Shown here in pieces: positions 45,841 to 55,754 of a stretch of 64,000 nucleotides of DNA. Within the stretch, counting starts at the first letter, position 1; each line of letters starts with the position of its first letter. This DNA is from Aphelocoma coerulescens (lineage: Eukaryota; Chordata; Aves; Passeriformes; Corvidae). The notes beneath the pieces are model-generated. The model made no database searches, had not been told where the DNA came from, and was given only the letters and a program-made list of their open reading frames with translations. The position numbers and the translations under genes were made by a program. Where the stretch lies: NCBI RefSeq assembly GCF_041296385.1, contig NC_091022.1, positions 23,207,967 to 23,271,966 of the forward strand. Direction: 5' to 3'.

Positions 45841-46139
45841 TCCATCCCTTGCCTGCTCACACTAAAGGCTTTTGCTGGAAGCTGGCAATCTGGACTCAGT
45901 GGGCAAGCTGGGGTGGCTGTTTGAGGGCTTAGCCCGGGGCTGCACTCCCAACCCCTCTGTGGTCCAGTTCCAGCAGCTCCAGAGCGGCTTTGTCTGAGCT
46001 GTCAAAACACCTCACTCCAGCAAGAACTGAGAAAGAAGTGATGGTTGAATAAGGGAGGATCCTGCAAGTCCAGGTGGATAAAGTCCAGCAAGGATGTAGG
46101 AGTTTGCTAGAGTTTGCAGCAGTTTCTCATCCCAGAAAT

Positions 46140-46335
46140 TGCTTTGTTCCTACCGCCCAAGGACTGTGTAATTCTCCCTGCTCCGTGCGCAGTGGATTTA
46201 AGGAGCGGTAAGCATATTCAGCGACTTAATTATCTCAGACGAGATTTTCTTCTCAATTACACTCAGGTAAATCTGAAGTGATTCCATTCAAGTGGATGGT
46301 CTTAGTCCACCCTTGCAAAAAGTAAAATCAGATAA
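46140..46335. promoter_or_regulatory. Candidate regulatory block (46.2 kb)
   Basis: GATTTAAGGAGCGG, GCGACTTAATTATCTCAGACG, CTCAATTACACTCAGG and GGTAAATCTGAAG. TAATTA core at 46228-46233, with CpG retained on both sides. Confidence 0.42.
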
Positions 46336-46494
46336 AACATTGTCCATGCACGCTAGCAAATCTCCATGCCTTTGCTGTATCACTGCAGCAATGGTGGGAG
46401 GTTTTGGGGCCATCTGATGCAGTGCCAGTCTGTGTTTAAAACAATTTGGCTGGTCCAGCAGGGATGGGGACTATTTCCTTCTGATTGCTTGATT

Positions 46495-46965
46495 AACATT
46501 TTAAAACCATGTTGATAATAACCTGGGGTAGTGTGACAGTTCAGCAACTTCATTCGAGGGAAACACTTAATCATATTTATTATGTAAACACAGCTTGCCA
46601 TGCCCCCATTAAATTATTAATAGTACCATTAACATATTTACATATAAATCTTATAGCAATTGATGGAAATGGCTCCAAGAACCTTGCGTTAGCTCCCTTT
46701 TTATAATGGATTCTCTCTTGAAAATACCCATTTATTAAAGAGACAAAATATTAATTTTTTGTTAAATGTTCATGTCAAAAATGTCACCTTTGCAGTTTTG
46801 CAAATTGCCATTTATGCAAAACCTACTGGGTTGGTATTTTCCTATCTTAAAAATGGCCTGTTTAAAAATATTGCTTCAATAGGAGCAATTAAGGAGAAAG
46901 AGAATAAAGATATTTCAGTGATCTGGGCAAGTTTTTTACATTTTCATTAGTGATAAAATTGATAA
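46495..46965. promoter_or_regulatory. Strong candidate regulatory block (46.7 kb)
   Basis: Nearly 470 bp AT-rich: CACTTAATCATATTTATTATG, GTAAACA (46584-46590, forkhead-type), CATTAAATTATTAATAG, CCATTAACATATTTAC, AATATTAATTTTTTG, TTATGCAAA (46812-46820, POU-type), and GCAATTAAGG. It is the longest continuous AT-rich island in the window and has few CpGs. Confidence 0.5.
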
Positions 46966-46969
46966 GTTG

Positions 46970-47210
46970 AGCAAGACAAAAACAGGCGTTTGTTCCATCA
47001 CTTCCCACCTGGAGGTACCCAAAATGCCTGGGGCTTAACCACTGAGCAAAACCAGTTCCTTCAGTATCCTGAAGGAAATAGGTGGCATAGTGGGGCATGA
47101 GGGAAACAGAAGAAAGAGCATAGGGGGTACGAAGGATTTACTGGACAGGATAAAGAGAAGAGGTTGGAGGGTAGGTTAGTCCTTGTCTGGTTTCTCCTCC
47201 AAATTCTGCA
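46970..47210. other. Filler sequence, no gene seen
   Basis: No feature recognised. Confidence 0.5.
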
Positions 47211-47214
47211 TCTT

Positions 47215-47300
47215 TCTTAATCAGCCCTGCCCTGCTAATAAGCCTAATTAGGCTATATACTGTAATTCCTTAATACCTTCCAGGTAGCAAGTATGCAAGG
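47215..47300. promoter_or_regulatory. Small block with 14-bp homeodomain palindrome
   Basis: AGCCTAATTAGGCT at 47241-47254 is a perfect 14-bp palindrome centred on TAATTA. TTCTTAATCAGCC lies to the left, and GTAATTCCTTAATACC to the right. Confidence 0.43.
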
Positions 47301-47567
47301 GTGATTCATTCTCAGGACTGCCAACTTTCACAAGTTTGTCACAAGACTCTCAGGATTTTATTTTTATTTTATTTTGCTTCTTAAAGTTTCAGCTTCTGCA
47401 ATCAAATGGTGCTGTAAGAATCTCAGTTTTCCTTTAAATAAATGGAAAATGCACACTTTGAGCCCTGCAGTCAGGGCAGAAAGCTTGAGTATGTCCTGTG
47501 AGCCCTGGTCCTTAGAGAGCATAGAAACCAGAGAGCAAAGACAAAGATAACCACAGGGTGGTGGAGT

Positions 47568-47612
47568 TGTAGGATAATTTAGGTTGAAAGGGGCCTAAGG
47601 AGGTCACAGTAC
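47568..47612 (-). mobile_element. CR1-like LINE 3'-end remnant
   Basis: GGATAATTTAGGTTGAAAGG (47572-47591) followed by GGCCTAAGGAGGTCA reads as the reverse of the conserved avian CR1 3' end (which carries TCCC-TTCCAACC-type sequence). Only about 45 bp are recognisable, with no 8-bp terminal repeats seen. It is old and fragmentary. Confidence 0.6.
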
Positions 47613-47614
47613 AC

Positions 47615-47888
47615 TTAATTTCTGGTGCATCTCATATTAAATGGCAGTTTCCATTAGCATTTTTAGTATTAAAAATAGTAAGGCATAGCTCACAGTTTTG
47701 TGTGAACTGTGTATTCTATACATCTCCATATGGCCAAGTATAAACCTCCACCGAGAGCCCGGCTGCCCCTTGCCCCTCCGGCGCTCCTGCAGACATCCCA
47801 CACTGGCGGTTCTGAGCTGAGCAGGGAGGGATAAAACCAGTTTGATGGTAAGGAGCCACAGCTGCCTGAACTGGGACCTGCTGGGGAC
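47615..47888. other. Filler sequence, no gene seen
   Basis: A short AT-rich patch at 47635-47690 (CATATTAAATGGC, AGTATTAAAAATAG), otherwise nothing recognised. Confidence 0.5.
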
Positions 47889-47889
47889 C

Positions 47890-48008
47890 CAGCAAGGAGC
47901 TCCTGTCCCAGCTCTGCTCATGACGCATGACCTTGGCAAGTTGTGTCTCCCTTCCACACCACCCCTCTCCCCACCTGAAATCAGGGCTGAGCAAGGCGCT
48001 TTCCCTTC
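47890..48008 (+). mobile_element. MIR-type (CORE-SINE) remnant
   Basis: GGAGCTCCTGTCCCAGCTCT at 47895-47914, then ATGACCTTGGCAAGTTGTGTC, and later CTCCCCACCTGAAATCAGG and GGCGCTTTCCC, reproduce MIR in the correct order on the plus strand. The central CORE part (TGACCTTGG.CAAG) is clearest. It ends directly against an AT-rich candidate enhancer block (48010 onward). Confidence 0.65.
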
Positions 48009-48009
48009 T

Positions 48010-48485
48010 GGAGAATTATCGGAGAATTAGACCTTATTATGGTAATGCAGGAGCCGAAGAAAGACGGACGAAGCATTACAAAGGATTTTTTTCCCTTTCT
48101 CAATTAAATGAATGTTCTCCTAACCCATCGTGGCCAGCCCTCGTGTGTGCTGTTACAATTGTCTCTAAAAACTCTGTCTGATTTTTCAAGCAATTTCTCA
48201 CGAAACAGGCACTTTCAGAAAAATCATAAGAAAGCAATCGTTTCAAATTGGTCATTTGGGACTCAAATTACTAATCTAATACATTTTTTATAGAGGGTTC
48301 CTGAAAGGTTCCATAAAACACAGTCTTTGAAGCTGCCCAAACTTGCCAGCCTCCCAGTTTGACAAATCGAATCCAACAATCCACTTTGCAGCTCAGGTTT
48401 AGGGCTCGGGAAGCTGCCACCGAAATAGCAGCATTTATATTTCTCCATCAATAGTGCCTATCTGGTCAGATTTTTAAATTCCCTG
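48010..48485. promoter_or_regulatory. Strong candidate regulatory block (48.2 kb)
   Basis: GGAGAATTATCGGAGAATTAG (tandem GGAGAATTA words), CTTATTATGGTAATGC, GACGGACG, CTCAATTAAATG, a palindromic SOX-type ACAATTGT at 48155-48162, CAAATTACTAATCTAATAC and GACAAATCGAATCC. CpGs are retained through the block. Among the best candidates. Confidence 0.53.
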
Positions 48486-48679
48486 GGGTGTTGTGTTGAT
48501 TTTCTTTTGCTTGTGCTGGATTTTTGTGTCTGTGTCCAAGCTGCAGTGCTCACATGGGGGATATTTGTGGGGGAGGTTGACCTGGAATCTGCTGCTGAGC
48601 ATCATCTCTGTTCCAACTCAGAAGGCCAAGCAGGACAGAAGTTGACCCAGGCAAGGAGAGAACTGGGAGCCAGAGGCTG

Positions 48680-48785
48680 ACTTTTTTATTATTTTTATAA
48701 CTTTTTTTTTTTTTATAGACTTTGTATTACTTATTATATTTTATATTTTTTATTATTTATAATGTTATTTATGTTTTTCTTGAGG
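48680..48785. repeat. A/T-rich low-complexity tract
   Basis: T-runs (one of about 14 T near 48705) and TATTATTTATAT-type sequence over 100 bp. Simple A/T-rich DNA, possibly a decayed retroposon tail. Confidence 0.75.
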
Positions 48786-48859
48786 TTTAGATGAGACCCC
48801 TTTAGCAGCAGAGCCCTGTGCACAGTCCCATTGAGCTTAAAGACTGAACAGAGAAAGAA

Positions 48860-49240
48860 ACTAAAACATGGGATATACATGGAATTCTGATCTTTTTTCT
48901 AGGAAAGAAGGCTTAAAGCACGGGAAAATTAATGAGATCAAACAGACAATCTTTGGTCCTGAGTCCCTGTGTCATGTCATGGCCACAAGACCATACTCCC
49001 CTCTTTGCAGCAGTTTTTTGGGAAATAGGGGTAGTGCTGACCCACTTCCCAGTGGCCACTCATGGTTACAAAGCATCAGCCTTCTCACACACAAGGCACT
49101 AATCAAATATATGTTAATTATTATTTTGGCAGATGCTGAGGGGCGTCTGAGTGCCGCCTTGAGGTACAACCAAAAAAAAGGCGCCTCTCTGATCAGGTCT
49201 AATAAAATCCAAAATAAAACTCTATGGGTTGACAGCCAGC
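48860..49240. promoter_or_regulatory. Candidate regulatory block (49.1 kb)
   Basis: Core at 49080-49230: CACTAATCAAATATATGTTAATTATTATTTTGG followed by CpG-bearing sequence and TCTAATAAAATCCAAAATAAAAC. A 209-codon plus-strand frame (48868-49497) spans it but has no domain, and I treat it as chance. Confidence 0.43.
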
Positions 49241-49244
49241 TCCT

Positions 49245-50209
49245 TCTTGATGCTGGAGAGACAGCATCCAGCAAGGAAAATCCAACAGTGCGAGGCCAAC
49301 ACGAGCTCAGCCTGCCAAGAGCCCAACCAAAATTGCTTTTTTCTTTGAAGGTCTGGTGGCAGTTTTTCTTTTGCAAGATCTGCCAGTTGGGAGCAAGGCA
49401 GAAAAGTGGTTTTGGGGAGGATTTTCAAGCAGTGTCTGCTTCTTGGTTCAGCCAGCACAAGAGTGCAGAAGGGAGAGGGAAGAGTGGGGGAGCTTGAGAG
49501 AAAGACACAGAAAAAGCTGCTTGGCTTCATGCAGAGATGGGGATGGAAAATTTGGGAAGAGAGGCATTACCTCTGCCTGCAGCTCAGCACCCACAGAAGC
49601 ACAAGGTTCATGGAGCAGGGGTTAGTGCAGCACTGATACTCAGACCTGGCATCTTGGTCTGAATTTCCCCCTCTGAGAGGAGCCATGCAAGCAGAAAAGG
49701 GGGCTTCGCTGCCAATCCCACTGCACCCAGACCACTCCTCACCTTGCAGCCCACTGTGTCCTCTGGCTGTGTGGCTCCCTTGGTGCTGATGTGGCCGGCT
49801 CACATGCTCGTCTCTAATGACTCCAAGGGGGCCTGTTACTATTTATTGGGTTAGCATATAGTTTTCTGCTGCCATTACGGTTTTACTATGGGGATAATGC
49901 ACAATATGTAGTCAAAAAGTAGAGCAGGAGTTGATTTCAAGCCAAACATGGTCATTTTGGGTATCAACTGGGACTGCATTGTATGGAAGGCTGTTTTCAG
50001 CTGACTCTGCCTGTGGTGGTCACCCATGGGTAATGGTTGCCCTTCCAGCCCATGCTTGTCTGCAGCTTCCTGAGGAGTTTGACACCAGGATCCTGCCCTC
50101 ATGCAGGTAGGGAGCATGCGCTCCCAGTGCATTTCCTTTTGCTCTGCTCAACCTATTTTTAGCCTCGTGTTAGCACCAAGATGCCACAGGTTTCCATCAG
50201 AGGGGCTGC
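49245..50209. other. Filler sequence, no gene seen
   Basis: No supported gene or repeat. The region directly left of the LTR shows no retroviral internal sequence. Confidence 0.55.
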
Positions 50210-50764
50210 ATGACTGTCGCAGCCCAGCTGGAGATAAAACACCATGCACCGCCCTCCCCCTGCCACCCTGGTGGAATGGGGAGGAGAATCAAAGTAAAAC
50301 TGGTGTATTGAGATAAGAACAGTTCAATAATTGAAAATAAAGTAAAATGCTATAATAATGGTAAATAATAATGATAATAAAAGGGGAAAAAACAAGTGTT
50401 ACCCAATGCAATTGCTCTGACCAATGCAAGACCCCTCTTCCCAAATCCAGATTGGCCGCACTTCCAGGTAACTCCCCCCCAGTTTATATTCTAGGCATGA
50501 CATTCGATGGTGTGGAATATCCCTTTGGTCAGTTCAGGTCACCTGTCCCAGTTATGCATCCTCCCAGTTTCTTTTGCATACCCCTTCCCTGGCAGAGCAT
50601 GAGACAAGGGGGAAGAAAGTCCTTGACTTAGGATAAACACAACTTCACAAAAACCTAAACATCAGTATTATCAACACCATTCTCATTCCAAATCCAAAAC
50701 ACAGCACTGTAACAGCTAAAAGAGAAGAAATCAACTCTATCCTAGCTGAAACAAGACCAATGAC
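50210..50764 (-). mobile_element. Solo LTR with target-site duplication (LTR 50215-50759)
   Basis: An LTR of a common avian endogenous-retrovirus group lies on the minus strand, bounded by TG...CA (reading minus: TGGTCTTGTTTCAGC at one end, GGGCTGCGACA at the other). It is flanked by the 5-bp duplication ATGAC at 50210-50214 and 50760-50764. A TATA-like AATATAAAC (minus) is at 50482-50490. A polyadenylation hexamer would be expected near 50323-50328, but only ATTGAA (minus) is seen there. No gag/pol/env or second LTR is present, so this is the product of LTR-LTR recombination. The 5-bp duplication favours an ERVL- or ERV1-like group over ALV-like elements, which usually make 6 bp. Group assignment is from memory of the LTR's shape and not a search. 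Confidence 0.88.
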
Positions 50765-52005
50765 CCATGGCGATGAATTTCCCAAGCTCAAATCTGTCTT
50801 TTCCCATGCACCTATGCATTTGTCAGCACAGGACAGGTCCATCCCTGCAGCACAGACAGGTCCATCTCCCTTGAAACCTTCATGCACCAGCCTGCCTCGC
50901 CTCTGTCCCTGCCAGGTAGGAAGCTACCAGGACCAGGCACAGAGAGGTGTCAGGCTGTATCTTGGCACAAAGTCCCTGCACAGAGATGCATGGAGCCCAT
51001 GGCAAGTCAGGACCATTTCTCCTTGCTCCGCCAAGCTGCAGGTGTAGCTCTGCCAACCTCCTTCCCACCACCCTTCCTTGAATTCCCTCCAGCTGCTGGA
51101 TGGCTCTGCAGTGTGAGTGTGCTCCATGTCCTCTTTACCCTCAGGATTCTCTCCTGTCCCTGTCGCTGTGTGCCATGGCTGCGTGCCGCAGTGTGGCCTC
51201 CCTGGGATGGTGTCTGAGGAGCTGTTTGCCTTAGTGGGAGGGAAGAGGCAGCCACGGGCAGGAGCAGCGGGAGGCTGTGACGGAATGTCTCCCAGCCTGC
51301 CGCTCCACAGACTTGGATGTTGAGAGGAGCAGAGGTGCCAAGTGCTGATCTGGCTTTTGTACTGTTGAAGTCCATGATGCTGCTTTGGATTTACACCCAT
51401 GGAAGTGGGATGGGAACTTGGCCTGGGTCTCAGTGCTGTCATAGAGCTGAGGGAGCCTTCGGACCCACCACCAGGCCTTTCATTGGAGTGGGGGAGGCAG
51501 TGGAGGAGAGGAGGGGTGAGGCTCAGGGCAAAGGAAAGGCAGCCCTGGGGGGAAAAATGGCCTCAGGGGGAAAAAGTGTCAACTACAGCAACTGCCTGTC
51601 ATGGGAGGGAACAGTGAGGGTCTGAGCAGGTCAGGACTCAGAAGGAACAAGAAACCAGGACTTTCAGTCCCTACCCATGCTCCTCCACATCCCCTCAACC
51701 TAGCAAAGATGCATTTCCTTGTGCATCTGCCGAGGCAGCCTGGGGTATGGGGATATATGAGATTGTCCCTGTGCCCAAAAGCTGTGCCTGTGCAGGTCAG
51801 GACTGCATGTGAAACATCAGATCCCAGCAGCAGACTAAGAGGCTGAAGCATCAGGATGTGTCCCCACTTTGTGCTGAGCATCTCTCTCTGGGGAGGGAAG
51901 GCTCTTAGGGCAGATTTCACCTTGTGCTAAGGGGTCAGCAAAAGACTCCCATGCCACTTAAATCCCACTTAAGTACTCTGCACTGGGGTGAAATTAACTC
52001 TCTCC
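50765..52005. other. Filler sequence, no gene seen
   Basis: Overlapping open frames on both strands (50924-51442 minus, 172 codons, is the longest) carry no domain. No retroviral sequence on this side of the LTR. Confidence 0.5.
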
Positions 52006-52007
52006 AC

Positions 52008-52450
52008 AGAATAAGCCATCAAGAAAAACTGATCTAAAAATCTACACTGGGCCACAACCGAGCCACGCTTCTATTAGCAGGTAAAAAAATATTTCCCATC
52101 CTTAGAGTTAAATGAGCCAATAGTTCAATCACAGAGCAAAAAGCAGCAATAGAGACAGGGATGCTGAGTGCCTCAGGTATTGGGAATCTATGCTAGGAAT
52201 CACAATAAGCAGGACTCGCCTGTGTTCTCTGTGTTTAGCAGCAGTGTTATTCAACAACCTATTTGCAAATGCCATCTTCCAAAGTCTTTTCTTCCCCCTC
52301 GTTAAAGTTGCAAGCGATAATAGGGCGATTACAGTGCAATAAGCTAAACGCAATCCATTAGAGGCATCACAGCCATTTTTAGATCTTGGGAGCAAAAAAA
52401 ATCAAAGCTGTTTAAGTTTTCTTATTATGCACATTAAAAGGCAGGCAGCA
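52008..52450. promoter_or_regulatory. Strong candidate regulatory block (52.2 kb)
   Basis: TCTAAAAATCTACAC, TTCTATTAGCAGG, CCAATAGTTCAATCAC, CTCGTTAAAGTTGC, AAGCGATAATAGGGCGATTAC and GCTAAACGCAATCC. ATTTGCAAAT at 52261-52270 is a perfect 10-bp palindrome containing POU-octamer-like half-sites in both directions. GCGATAA/GCGATTA repeat 12 bp apart. CpG kept. Confidence 0.53.
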
Positions 52451-52549
52451 GGGTCTGATCAAAGACACCACCACCCCTGTGCTCCCCCCGCCCGCCTCCT
52501 GTCCCTGCGTCTTGCCCCCCCCCTATTCATTAGTGGTCACAGCTGTGCA

Positions 52550-52645
52550 GTCGGCCAATTACTTGGGAATAATAAGTACATTTTGCAGTAAATTAAATAT
52601 TAATTAGTCCTTGGCAGGTTGTTTTGGGGTTTTTTTTTCCTCATT
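52550..52645. promoter_or_regulatory. Small homeodomain-type block (52.6 kb)
   Basis: GGCCAATTACTTGGGAATAATAAG and AGTAAATTAAATATTAATTAGTCC (TAATTAG at 52601-52607) in 60 bp, followed by a T9 run. Confidence 0.42.
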
Positions 52646-52649
52646 TCCC

Positions 52650-53670
52650 TCCCTCCACCTGAAAACAGTGGAAGGGATGTGACACTGTTATCGCCTGTGT
52701 CGGCATGTGGGTGAGAGCGGGGGTGGCTCTCCTCCATCCCTGTGCTCCTTCTCCTTCAGGCTAGCTTGCAGCAAGGTCTTTCCTGCTCTTCCTAGAGGGT
52801 TCCCTGCTGCTGGGCCAGGATTTGCAAACACATCCTCAGCTTGGATGATACCTTCTTCCAACCTGGGCATATCCTGTCTCTGCCTGGCTTCCCATCCTGC
52901 CTGCTCCACTTGGGCCCTTAGCTCTCCAGGCAGAGCATCATCCCCAATTGCTTATGATGTGCATGTGAGGCCTCATCCTGCCCTGCTCCTGTGTGTGTAG
53001 CAGGACCCCAGCCAAAGCAGTGTGTGTTGTGTCAGGTGATGAGGAAGAAGAGTAGTCCCTGGCCAGGGGCTCACAGGGTCCACCAGGGACTCTGGGGACA
53101 GAATGACCTGGTTTGGATTTCTCTGTTCCCATGGAAGTCAGACTGCCTTGAACAAGTGCAGACCCTGAGAAAAAAAAGCCCTGCAGACATTAGTCAGGTG
53201 AAGCCCAGACCAGATTCCAGGCATGGATCTTCTGGGATGAGCGGTTTCTTAAAGTGAGCCAGGTGGGCTAGTTTTGATGTTATCAACATATCAGCATTTA
53301 TTATGGTTTAAAGAATGAATGCAGTGGAAATAAAAAGTGGATGAAAAGAGCAGCTAAGCTCTGCATAGGAGGGATGAGAGCCTGACATGGAGGGGAGCCC
53401 TGTCCTTGCTCTGGAGCACCCCAGGAACACTACAGAGGCTGGCACAGGAGTCCCTGGGAGCCCTCAGCAGTTAGGACAGGAGGGGCAGATGCTCTGCTGG
53501 CTTACTCCAATTGGAGCTGCTGTCCCTGTCACCCGGCCTGTGCCTCCCTAAAGTGCAACATTACCTTTGCTGTCTGTGGCCAGACAGGTAGCTGGAAACA
53601 AGGAGATGGGGTCTTAGAATCCAACTCACCACTCATCCTTCCTCCTTGCCACCAATGTCAGTGTGAGCAG
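52650..53670. other. Filler sequence, no gene seen
   Basis: A slightly AT-rich patch at 53275-53335 (TGTTATCAACATATCAGCATTTATTATGG). No gene or recognised repeat. Confidence 0.48.
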
Positions 53671-53679
53671 AGGAGAGGG

Positions 53680-54420
53680 CATTTTGTGCGCCTTTTCCTT
53701 ACAAATCCATTACCAAGATTTCCTGGAGCAGAATGGGCTATGTTAGCAAAGGCAGAGTAATCTGTGCCTGTTGGCAGATTCCAAGGTAAAAGGTTCCACT
53801 TGTTCAGCTCTTGCTTGGATTTACACTTTACTGAACAGCTCTGTGGGCTGCCTTGTGATGCACCATGCACGGCTTCGCCCCTTGGTGCTCTTGAGTGCAA
53901 TTAAGTTGTGGGCTTTTTTTAAATGTAGCTTGACAATATGCAGGTTAGATTTGTATTTTATTTACAGCTTTTACTTGGGGACCAATAAAACCCCAGCTGG
54001 CTAATGTGAGATCTAAAACTTGCATCTCACTCTTTGCCTTGGATATCTTTTCTGTGGTAAACTATTTATTTGCGTTTCATCTTGCACAAGCTCCTCTTTC
54101 CATGCTGAGAAGCCAAGAGCTCCAGGGGCTCTTTGAAGACTATTTGCTATAGAATAGCAACTGGAATACTCTTTAAACATCCGTGCCTGCTTTGTCCTAT
54201 AACTGGCCTCTTGGTGTCAACACGCAGTTTTGTGCGAGTTTCCTGTGCAAAGCTAACATTTGCACGTTCCCCTGCCAATTGTGCTTCCAGATCCCTCTTG
54301 TTCAGGCCTATCCCATCATTTATTCTTGCAGGAATGAGCAGCAGTTACTCCACGTGCCAAATCAGAGGCAGCATCAAGGCCTCTTTTAAAAGGAAGGTTT
54401 AACTGGGTTAAGAATGACTG
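53680..54420. other. AT-leaning noncoding stretch
   Basis: Moderately A/T-rich with TTTACTTGG, CAATTAAGTTG, GTATTTTATTTACAG and AACTATTTATTTGCG words, but weaker clustering than the called blocks. A GTGCGAGTTTCC / TTTGCACGTTCC pair lies near 54233-54270. Possibly a diffuse regulatory region or an unrecognised ancient repeat. Confidence 0.33.
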
Positions 54421-54424
54421 CTGT

Positions 54425-55260
54425 GCTGCTTGGGTAGGAGGAACGTGCTGTGTGACCTACATGTCCAGTCAAAATGGTCCACATTTGGATTGCAAGTATG
54501 TGGTGCCCCTATCTCTGAGCTCCAGGCTCTCATCACACAATTAAAGTGCAACAAAATCTTCTTGCAAAATCCCAGTGCATTTCACTGTCGGGCAGTCAGA
54601 CATCTCCACCTACGAGCATCCCCCGGACACTGACCCTGGCATGCCAGCAGAATACATGTGAAGGGTGAGATGGCATCAGGCTAATGACACAAATCATGCT
54701 AAAAATGCCAAATAGCTGTGTTTACATGCATTCACAACCCAAGGGTCGTGCTCTTGCCATAAAAAGGGAGATGAACCCTGGTGAGATGGGAGCCATGCTC
54801 CCAAGGATGCCTCTGGGAGGGAAAGATCAAGAACTGTTGCTCATAATGGCATTGGCTGCTAAAACAGTCAAAATAATCAGGGGGTGGGGAGGATGCTGAG
54901 GGGACAGATGCAGCTGTGTGATGAGTGCTCATCATGTGCTGGGGCATCTGCCCAGTGACACCCCAATGTGCCCATTCTCCCTGGGACGGTACAGGTCTTC
55001 AGTGCACGTACCCCAACATCCAGCCCCCCTTTAAACCCCAGCAGTGGTTTCTGTTACATGGATCAAAAAGGCCAGGACAAGCCCTACGAAGACACAGAAG
55101 GGAAAATATTTTCTTTCTCTCCAGTGTTATTTTTCACTCCTTCTGTTTTCCTTTCTGCCATCTCGCAACTCTCTAAATTCATGGGAGCTCTTCCTCAAGG
55201 TGAAATGAAGGCTCTGGGCTGCATTTGGTAGTGCCGACAACAGGGGATGAGGGTCAGGGA
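54425..55260. other. Filler sequence, no gene seen
   Basis: No gene or repeat recognised. Confidence 0.5.
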
Positions 55261-55261
55261 G

Positions 55262-55750
55262 GGTTAAGCAGGGAGGGGGCAGTGCAACAAGGCGGCCTGA
55301 TCTAGTGATTAAACAAAGGGATTCAGCCAACATGTGTAAAATTAAGTGATCAAGAGTTGATTACAGAGTGCATTGATTGTGTACTGATGGATTAAACAGA
55401 GTCGTGCTCGGGATGCGATTTTCCGAGCCGGGCACGAAAAACGCAGGCAATTGACGTGTTGGCCAGAAGGACCCGCTTCTCCCAATCCCTGGCTTTTATA
55501 CATTCTCCGGATAAATCTGCAGAGAGGCCCGTGGAATTATAATCGATTATCCATTTCTCAAAGTCACTTAAGGGCCCTGAGCTACAAGCTAAAGTGCCGG
55601 TGCTGCGAAGAGGCATTGGGTATGCGCCGGCATGTGCAGGTGCTGGCGCGAGGGGAAAATGTGGCAATGACCCTGTGTGCTGCAAGCTGATGAATCTATT
55701 TTCTTGTAGGAAATAGTTTTGACAGTTCAATATCTGTGTTTTCGATATGT
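55262..55750. promoter_or_regulatory. Strong candidate regulatory block (55.5 kb)
   Basis: GATTAAAC occurs twice (55307-55314, 55390-55397). AACAAAG at 55312-55318 is SOX/TCF-like, and GTGATCAAGAGTTGATTACAG lies between. ATAATCGATTAT at 55539-55550 is a perfect 12-bp palindrome containing TAATCGATTA, a paired-class (P2-type) homeodomain dimer arrangement. Strong CpG retention at 55400-55480 and 55590-55660. One of the two or three best candidates here. Confidence 0.56.
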
Positions 55751-55754
55751 GCCC

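Noticed and set aside
48868..49497. 209-codon plus-strand frame
   Set aside because: It spans an AT-rich enhancer-like core and filler alike without domain or splice signals, so coding is less likely than chance opening.
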